In this document: positions 60,111 through 64,000 of the stretch, one piece after another
Layout: every line of letters starts with the position of its first letter
Numbering within the stretch: the stretch's first letter is position 1
Assembly (NCBI GenBank): GCA_910578085.1
Contig: CAJTPM010000001.1
Coordinates: 152,176 to 216,175, forward strand
Reading direction: 5' to 3'
Source: an uncultured Lachnospiraceae bacterium
GTDB lineage: Bacteria > Bacillota > Clostridia > Lachnospirales > Lachnospiraceae
Length of the DNA stretch: 64,000 nt
Translations under genes and position numbers: made by a program
The notes under the pieces: model-generated
Database searches by the model: none
Told to the model about the DNA's origin: nothing
Seen by the model: only the letters and a program-made list of their open reading frames with translations

Positions 60111-62630
60111 TCAATTCCTCCTTCCCCGCAAGTGATTCTCCCATGCAAGTTTCTCACTCATAGGCTCCGCCAGTTCTCCCACCAGTGCGCCGGTCTCCAG
60201 AACAATCTGCCTTTTTGCCAGTTCCGGAAGGTATGCTGCCAGCAGATCATACAGCTGATTTAACAGTTCATACATCCGGCTGTTATTTTCCGCCACTGCT
60301 GCAGATATCATATTCATCAAAGTCTGCGTGCCGCTCACCACTTCACTCCCGGCTTCTCCGCCTGCCATGACCTGCCCTGCCCGGTTGATGCCAAAGGCAG
60401 TCGGCCTGTCCATAATCAGAGGATTATCCATAGCCTTCTGATACCAGTCCACATCAAACTTCGGCAACCCCGGCAGGCCTATCTTTTCTGCAAGGCTCCC
60501 CAGCATGCCACTGGAATCCCATTTGATATTAAAATGGGGTAGTTTGATATCCGGAAGCTTCCACTCAAAATCGAAAAAGCTTTTAATATCAGATACTATC
60601 TTAGATACCGCATCTCTTGCACTTCCAAACACGGAACCTATCTTATCCGCCACACTCCCAAAACGTTCTGCTATTACAGATCCCATCTCCTGGAATCCGG
60701 CTATGGCGTCGGTTTTCAGCTTCCGAACCGCTTCAAGCCCCTTTTCACGAATCTCCTGAAATCCGAATATGCCGCTCTTGCTCACACTTCCCAGAACATC
60801 CTTTGCAGCGCTTCCAAATTCCTGAAACTTACTGACAGCGCCCTCTCTGAAACTCTCTATCTTTTCGACCGCGGCATTTTTAAATTCTCCAATCTTTTCA
60901 CCAGCTTTTTCCTTTAACCGGGTTGCCTCATCAACAATCTTCTCTCTGGCCGAGGTAAATTTAACAGACCATTTTTCTTTCAGGTCACGAAACTTCTCCT
61001 CTCCATCTTCTTTCAGTTTCTGGAATCCGTCTGTAATACGTTCCTTCATCTCATCGACTTTTTCAGAGGCGTTATTTTTCATTTCCTCAATTTTCGAAAC
61101 AGTACTTTCTTTCAGTCTGTTTATCTTTTCTTCTGCCCCATCTTTCAGTTCCGTGAATCTTTTTACAGCATTATCCTTCATCTCTGTCACTTTGCTGACC
61201 ACTCTTTCTTTTAGCTCCCCAGCCTTTTCTTTGATCGTGTCCCAGTTTTTATACAGAGTAACGCCTATTGCAACAAGAGCCGCTATGCCCGCTATAACAA
61301 GCGCTACAGGCGCGCTGATAGAACTGATCACTGGTATCAGAGTAGTAATGCCTCCGATCAGTTTGCTGCCGATGCTGATCACGGATCCTACTCCTGTCGC
61401 TATCTTTCCTACAAAAACAAGTACTGGCCCAGCCGCCGCCAATACTGCTGCCACCGTTATAATCATTTTTTTCGTGCCGTCATCCAATCCCGATATCCAG
61501 TCGCATAGTTTAGAGAGCCATTCCACCCCCTGTTTCAGGTAAGGCATGATCAGTGTTACGAACTGGATCGCCAGCCCCTCCAACTGTGATTTGAGTAATG
61601 TCAGCTGACCGGATAAATTATCGTTCATCATGTCTGCCATTTCTTTTGCGGAACCGCTGCTGTTATTGATAGCCAGACTTAATTTATCGTAATCCGCCGA
61701 AGTTGCGTTCAAAATCGCCAAAAGGCCTTTTTTTGCCTCCTCGCCAGCAACCGTGGATGCTATCTCTGCTTTCTGCTCTGTAGTCAGCCCCTTCGTTGCC
61801 TCCCGGAGTTCCGCCATCACATCCCCAAAATCTCTTGCTGTCCCATCTGCATTATAAAATTCCACTCCCAGTTCATTGATACACTCCGTGGCGCCGCTGG
61901 TATTTGTTGCAAGTCTCGATATGATGGCATTTAAGGATGTACCCGCCATACTGCCTTTAATGCCACTGTTCGCCATAAGGCCAATAGCAATAGCTGTATC
62001 CTCCATGCTGTAGCCCATGGTCCCGGCCATGGCTCCTGCATATTTAAAAGTTTCCCCCATCAATTCCACATTAGTATTTGCGTTAGAGGAAGCTGCTGCC
62101 ATGACATCTGCAAGCCGTCCGGCATCACCTGCACTGTATCCCATAGCTGTAAGTGCATCCGTCACAATATCAGAAGTAGTCCCCAGATCAGCACCTGAAG
62201 CCGCCGCCAGATTGAGTACTCCATCCAGACCGTCCAGCATATCCCCTGTCTTCCAACCCGCCATCGCCATGTATTTCAGGGCTTCCGCCGATTCCGAAGC
62301 GGAGAATTTAGTGGTTTCTCCCATCTCTTTTGCCTTATTCTCCAAAGCGATAAGATCGTCCCCTGTTGCACCGGAGATGGCCCCCACTTCCGACATTGCA
62401 GATTCAAAATCCGCTGTGGCCTGAATAGCCTTTGTTCCAATCAACGTAATCGGCGTCGTAAGGCCAAAGCTCATTTTTGCCCCCAATTTTGTTGTCTTTT
62501 CTCCAATGTCCGTAAATTTATCCGATAAATTTTCTGAAAAAGACTTTGCTTTGTCCGTTGTCTCATCGATCGCACTGTTCGCTTCCGAGTTTTTCACGGC
62601 GATGGTTCCAAACAATTTAAATAATTCCAT
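60111..62630 (-). CDS. Phage tail tape measure protein
   Basis: An 839-residue protein from the ATG at 62630 (GGGGGAG upstream). The N-terminal half is the TMP core (ATADFESAMSEVGAISGAT ... MAMAGWKTGDMLDGLDGVLNLAAASGADLGTTSDIVTDALTAMG). Three or four hydrophobic helices (about 400-470) are followed by twelve 11-residue helical repeats and a C-terminal domain that docks to Dit/Tal (MAGGEAGSEVVSG is typical). Its length sets tail length; at about 0.15 nm per residue a tail near 125 nm is implied, an inference from the usual rule. Confidence 0.95.
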   Translation of the reverse strand: MELFKLFGTIAVKNSEANSAIDETTDKAKSFSENLSDKFTDIGEKTTKLGAKMSFGLTTPITLIGTKAIQATADFESAMSEVGAISGATGDDLIALENKAKEMGETTKFSASESAEALKYMAMAGWKTGDMLDGLDGVLNLAAASGADLGTTSDIVTDALTAMGYSAGDAGRLADVMAAASSNANTNVELMGETFKYAGAMAGTMGYSMEDTAIAIGLMANSGIKGSMAGTSLNAIISRLATNTSGATECINELGVEFYNADGTARDFGDVMAELREATKGLTTEQKAEIASTVAGEEAKKGLLAILNATSADYDKLSLAINNSSGSAKEMADMMNDNLSGQLTLLKSQLEGLAIQFVTLIMPYLKQGVEWLSKLCDWISGLDDGTKKMIITVAAVLAAAGPVLVFVGKIATGVGSVISIGSKLIGGITTLIPVISSISAPVALVIAGIAALVAIGVTLYKNWDTIKEKAGELKERVVSKVTEMKDNAVKRFTELKDGAEEKINRLKESTVSKIEEMKNNASEKVDEMKERITDGFQKLKEDGEEKFRDLKEKWSVKFTSAREKIVDEATRLKEKAGEKIGEFKNAAVEKIESFREGAVSKFQEFGSAAKDVLGSVSKSGIFGFQEIREKGLEAVRKLKTDAIAGFQEMGSVIAERFGSVADKIGSVFGSARDAVSKIVSDIKSFFDFEWKLPDIKLPHFNIKWDSSGMLGSLAEKIGLPGLPKFDVDWYQKAMDNPLIMDRPTAFGINRAGQVMAGGEAGSEVVSGTQTLMNMISAAVAENNSRMYELLNQLYDLLAAYLPELAKRQIVLETGALVGELAEPMSEKLAWENHLRGRRN
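60813..61208 (-). repeat. Twelve 11-residue (33-base) hendecad repeats in the tape measure gene
   Basis: Twelve consecutive units such as DNAVKRFTELK, DGAEEKINRLK, ESTVSKIEEMK, NNASEKVDEMK, EKAGEKIGEFK cover residues about 475-606 without a gap. The codon-level repeats are diverged, so the amino acid pattern, not the DNA, is conserved. Confidence 0.85.
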
Positions 62631-62691
62631 GTAAAGGAGCTCCCCCTTCCTTGCAAACAAAGAAAGAGCTGCTTTTCCTTCAGCTCTCTCC

Positions 62692-63159
62692 TTATTCCGG
62701 GGATATCCTGTCCAATATCCCCTTCGCCTGCTGCCTTACGGCCTCAATCTGCCGGTTCGTCATAGCATATGATGCCTGCTTTTTCCCCTGTAGCAGTTCA
62801 TTTTTCCAGTCGCAGTACGTTTTATCCGTCATACTCAGGATATACGCAATCCACAGCCTGTCATCCTCTGTTTTCCGGTACTCTTCCTCTTTACGCTGCC
62901 GATCCGCCTCGAGCACACCGGCAACAAATTCTCCAAATCTTCCCTGCTCCATGTAGGCATTCATAAACCTGCCCGGATCCGCATACCTGGAATGAAGCAG
63001 GTCCATAAATGCAAACTCTCCTACGAAAGAAATCTGGAGAGCACCCTGAAAAAACTCGTATTTCTCGCTTCTGAAAAGGTGTCTATGATCATCAGAGGCA
63101 GAGTTCCAAATTCCATCTCCTTCATTTCCTCCACTGGAATGCCGGATATATCTGACCAT
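62692..63159 (-). CDS. Tail assembly chaperone, frameshift extension (GT)
   Basis: This frame overlaps the end of the G gene by 139 bases and lies in the -1 frame relative to it. It has no ribosome binding site of its own. A TTTTTTC heptamer at 63048-63054 aligns so that a -1 slip continues G into this frame (…NTSFF then QGALQISFVG…), giving a product of about 253 residues. The visible 118-residue extension is helical and charged (ADRQRKEEEYRKTEDDRLWIAYIL), resembling the Gp15-type chaperone family. It should bind the tape measure protein, encoded next. Confidence 0.8.
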   Translation of the reverse strand: MVRYIRHSSGGNEGDGIWNSASDDHRHLFRSEKYEFFQGALQISFVGEFAFMDLLHSRYADPGRFMNAYMEQGRFGEFVAGVLEADRQRKEEEYRKTEDDRLWIAYILSMTDKTYCDWKNELLQGKKQASYAMTNRQIEAVRQQAKGILDRISPE

Positions 63160-63452
63160 AATCCATAAATCTCATCTTCCATCTTTTCCATATTTCTGAT
63201 CAGAATATCCGCGATATTCAGGGATACCTCCATACCGATCTGCTCTAATACCTTTTTCTCGGATGCCGCCTGAATAAAAGCATCTTTACAGTCGCTGATG
63301 CCGATTTTTTTCAATATTCTCAGCAGCGGAAACAGATCCCCGTCCTTCAAATGCCGCAATGTATACGGTCGGGTGATTGGCTCTTTTTCTTCTGTCTCCA
63401 TTTCTATCCCGGGATCTTCCCGCATCAATTTTTCCATCTCTTCTTTTCCCAT
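63021..63452 (-). CDS. Tail assembly chaperone G
   Basis: A 143-residue, mostly helical, acidic protein between the major tail protein and tape measure genes, the position of gpG-like tail chaperones. It contains YTLRHLKDGDLFPLLRILKKIGISDCKDAF, typical of this family in Clostridia siphophages. No clear strong ribosome binding site precedes the ATG at 63452; the Met six codons later is an alternative. About ten codons before its stop lies the slippery heptamer used to make GT. Confidence 0.8.
   Translation of the reverse strand: MGKEEMEKLMREDPGIEMETEEKEPITRPYTLRHLKDGDLFPLLRILKKIGISDCKDAFIQAASEKKVLEQIGMEVSLNIADILIRNMEKMEDEIYGLWSDISGIPVEEMKEMEFGTLPLMIIDTFSEARNTSFFRVLSRFLS
63048..63054 (-). promoter_or_regulatory. 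-1 frameshift slippery heptamer T-TTT-TTC
   Basis: In the zero frame of gene G the codons are AGT-TTT-TTC, so T-TTT-TTC fits X-XXY-YYZ. Slipping back one base puts the ribosome exactly into the open frame ending at 62692. Confidence 0.8.
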
Positions 63453-63464
63453 AAATCCGCACCG

Positions 63465-64000
63465 TTACCCTTCCACAATTATTAAGATCTTTTTTTCCGT
63501 TGCTTTTTTCTTCGCCTTATCCGGATAGAACAGATAAACCGGCAGCGTATCATACACACCGCTCTCAAAATCTGCGGTAGCTTTAAACACCGTTTTTACA
63601 ACAGATGTTTCTTTATTCTTATTGTCCATCTCAAGCCCGGAGGAACAGATCGCATTTTCCAGAATTGCAATAACCTCTGTGCCGTCTGTCATCGTGCCGA
63701 CGTAGGCAATATTATCCAAGTAATCCGATAATTCGATCAGCGATTTAGTCTGTATCTGTTTATAGCCGGGAATCATACTGTCAACCTCTTTTCCTACGAT
63801 AGAACGCTTAAAGGAATCTAATGTATGCTGGGCAAGGTTTACTTCCAGCGTCGCTGATTCCCCGGTCTTCTGGTTGAGCCCCTTGATCTCCACTACTGCA
63901 CCATCCACCTCGATCGGCGTGATCTCCGGCACGATGGACAGTTTATTCCCGCCGCTGGTGGCCCCCAGCACGTTTTCCTCTGAATCATCCCACGCCCCGA
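63465..64000 (-). CDS. Phage major tail protein (5' partial)
   Basis: The frame is open to the window end (upstream codons read GAWDDSEEN before the GTG at 63971), so the true start lies outside. The sequence LGATSGGNKLSIVPEITPIEVDGAVVEIKGL and the beta-rich body with FKRSIVGKEVDSMIPGYKQIQTKSLI fit tail tube proteins of Firmicutes siphophages. It forms the tail tube, and the next genes encode the tail chaperones. Confidence 0.85.
   Translation of the reverse strand, partial: GAWDDSEENVLGATSGGNKLSIVPEITPIEVDGAVVEIKGLNQKTGESATLEVNLAQHTLDSFKRSIVGKEVDSMIPGYKQIQTKSLIELSDYLDNIAYVGTMTDGTEVIAILENAICSSGLEMDNKNKETSVVKTVFKATADFESGVYDTLPVYLFYPDKAKKKATEKKILIIVEG

Larger units (their letters stand above)
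53641..64000 (-). mobile_element. Prophage (siphovirus type), lysis and tail end
   Basis: From the window end downward: major tail protein, tail chaperones G/GT, tape measure, Dit, tail-associated lysin, baseplate/fibre genes, holin and endolysin, all on the minus strand in standard order for Firmicutes siphophages. No integrase, repressor or capsid genes are in the window, so the element continues beyond 64000. The fibre region (55.1-57.8 kb) is visibly richer in A+T than the host genes. Confidence 0.95.

Noticed and set aside
62692..63159. An independent phage gene starting at 63159
   Set aside because: No ribosome binding site; the overlap, relative frame and slippery heptamer fit a frameshift extension of gene G better.
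1..64000. tRNA or rRNA genes, insertion sequences
   Set aside because: No cloverleaf-like stretches ending in CCA, no rRNA sequence and no transposase genes with terminal inverted repeats were found on reading both strands.

Overview
The window looks like a chromosomal piece of an anaerobic, spore-former-type Firmicute of the Lachnospiraceae kind. The reasons are the gene content (SipW-like signal peptidase, class B sortase, HAAS/DUF4097 pair under a PadR regulator, YesM/YesN two-component systems, a group II ECF module next to truA-rplM-rpsI), purine-rich Shine-Dalgarno sites before nearly every gene, and TTGACA/TATAAT promoters with 17-base spacers. Most genes are on the minus strand. I saw no tRNA, rRNA or CRISPR array.

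Layout. 1-3.1 kb: end of a TauE/SafE permease, two broken genes (an iron alcohol dehydrogenase with a large internal deletion and an AraC regulator missing its DNA-binding half), and an Rpn-type PD-(D/E)XK nuclease with a repeat-encoded coiled coil. 3.2-6.8 kb: YbjQ protein, a small membrane protein and a PadR-HAAS-DUF4097 operon whose promoter carries a perfect 17-base inverted repeat. 6.9-17.1 kb: one long minus-strand locus with an N,N'-diacetylchitobiose-type GH94 phosphorylase, a phosphohexomutase, a YesM-like kinase, a sugar ABC importer without its ATPase, and a YesN-like regulator; together these suggest sensing, import and phosphorolytic use of a chitin-derived disaccharide. 17.5-21.3 kb: NlpC/P60 cell-wall hydrolase, SDR reductase, DegV. 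21.5-26.6 kb: ecfA1-ecfA2-ecfT-truA-rplM-rpsI. 26.7-32.4 kb: M15 peptidase with an apparently leaderless start, XRE regulator, M20 amidohydrolase, polar amino acid ABC importer. 32.6-42.9 kb: SipW-like peptidase, sortase B, tex, DUF975 protein, an unknown membrane-anchored protein, prfB with a programmed frameshift, secA. 43-49.6 kb: a kinase/regulator pair with its own solute-binding protein but no permease, and a lipoprotein carboxylesterase. 50-53.1 kb: methyltransferase, Gln/Asn-rich membrane protein, DUF2752 protein, CDF metal transporter.

53.64 kb to the end is the lysis and tail end of an integrated siphophage (endolysin, holin, baseplate/fibre genes, tail-associated lysin, Dit, tape measure, tail chaperones G/GT with a -1 slippery site, major tail protein). 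The other prophage end lies outside the window. The prophage sits inside an M23 peptidase gene, of which only the 3' part is visible at 53.2-53.64 kb.

The items I think most deserve a second look are: prfB using UAA instead of UGA at the frameshift site; the prophage/M23 junction; the permease-less binding protein-kinase-regulator cassette; the PadR palindrome; the leaderless M15 promoter; and several families of dispersed intergenic repeats. Apart from these I see no wholly new multi-gene system.
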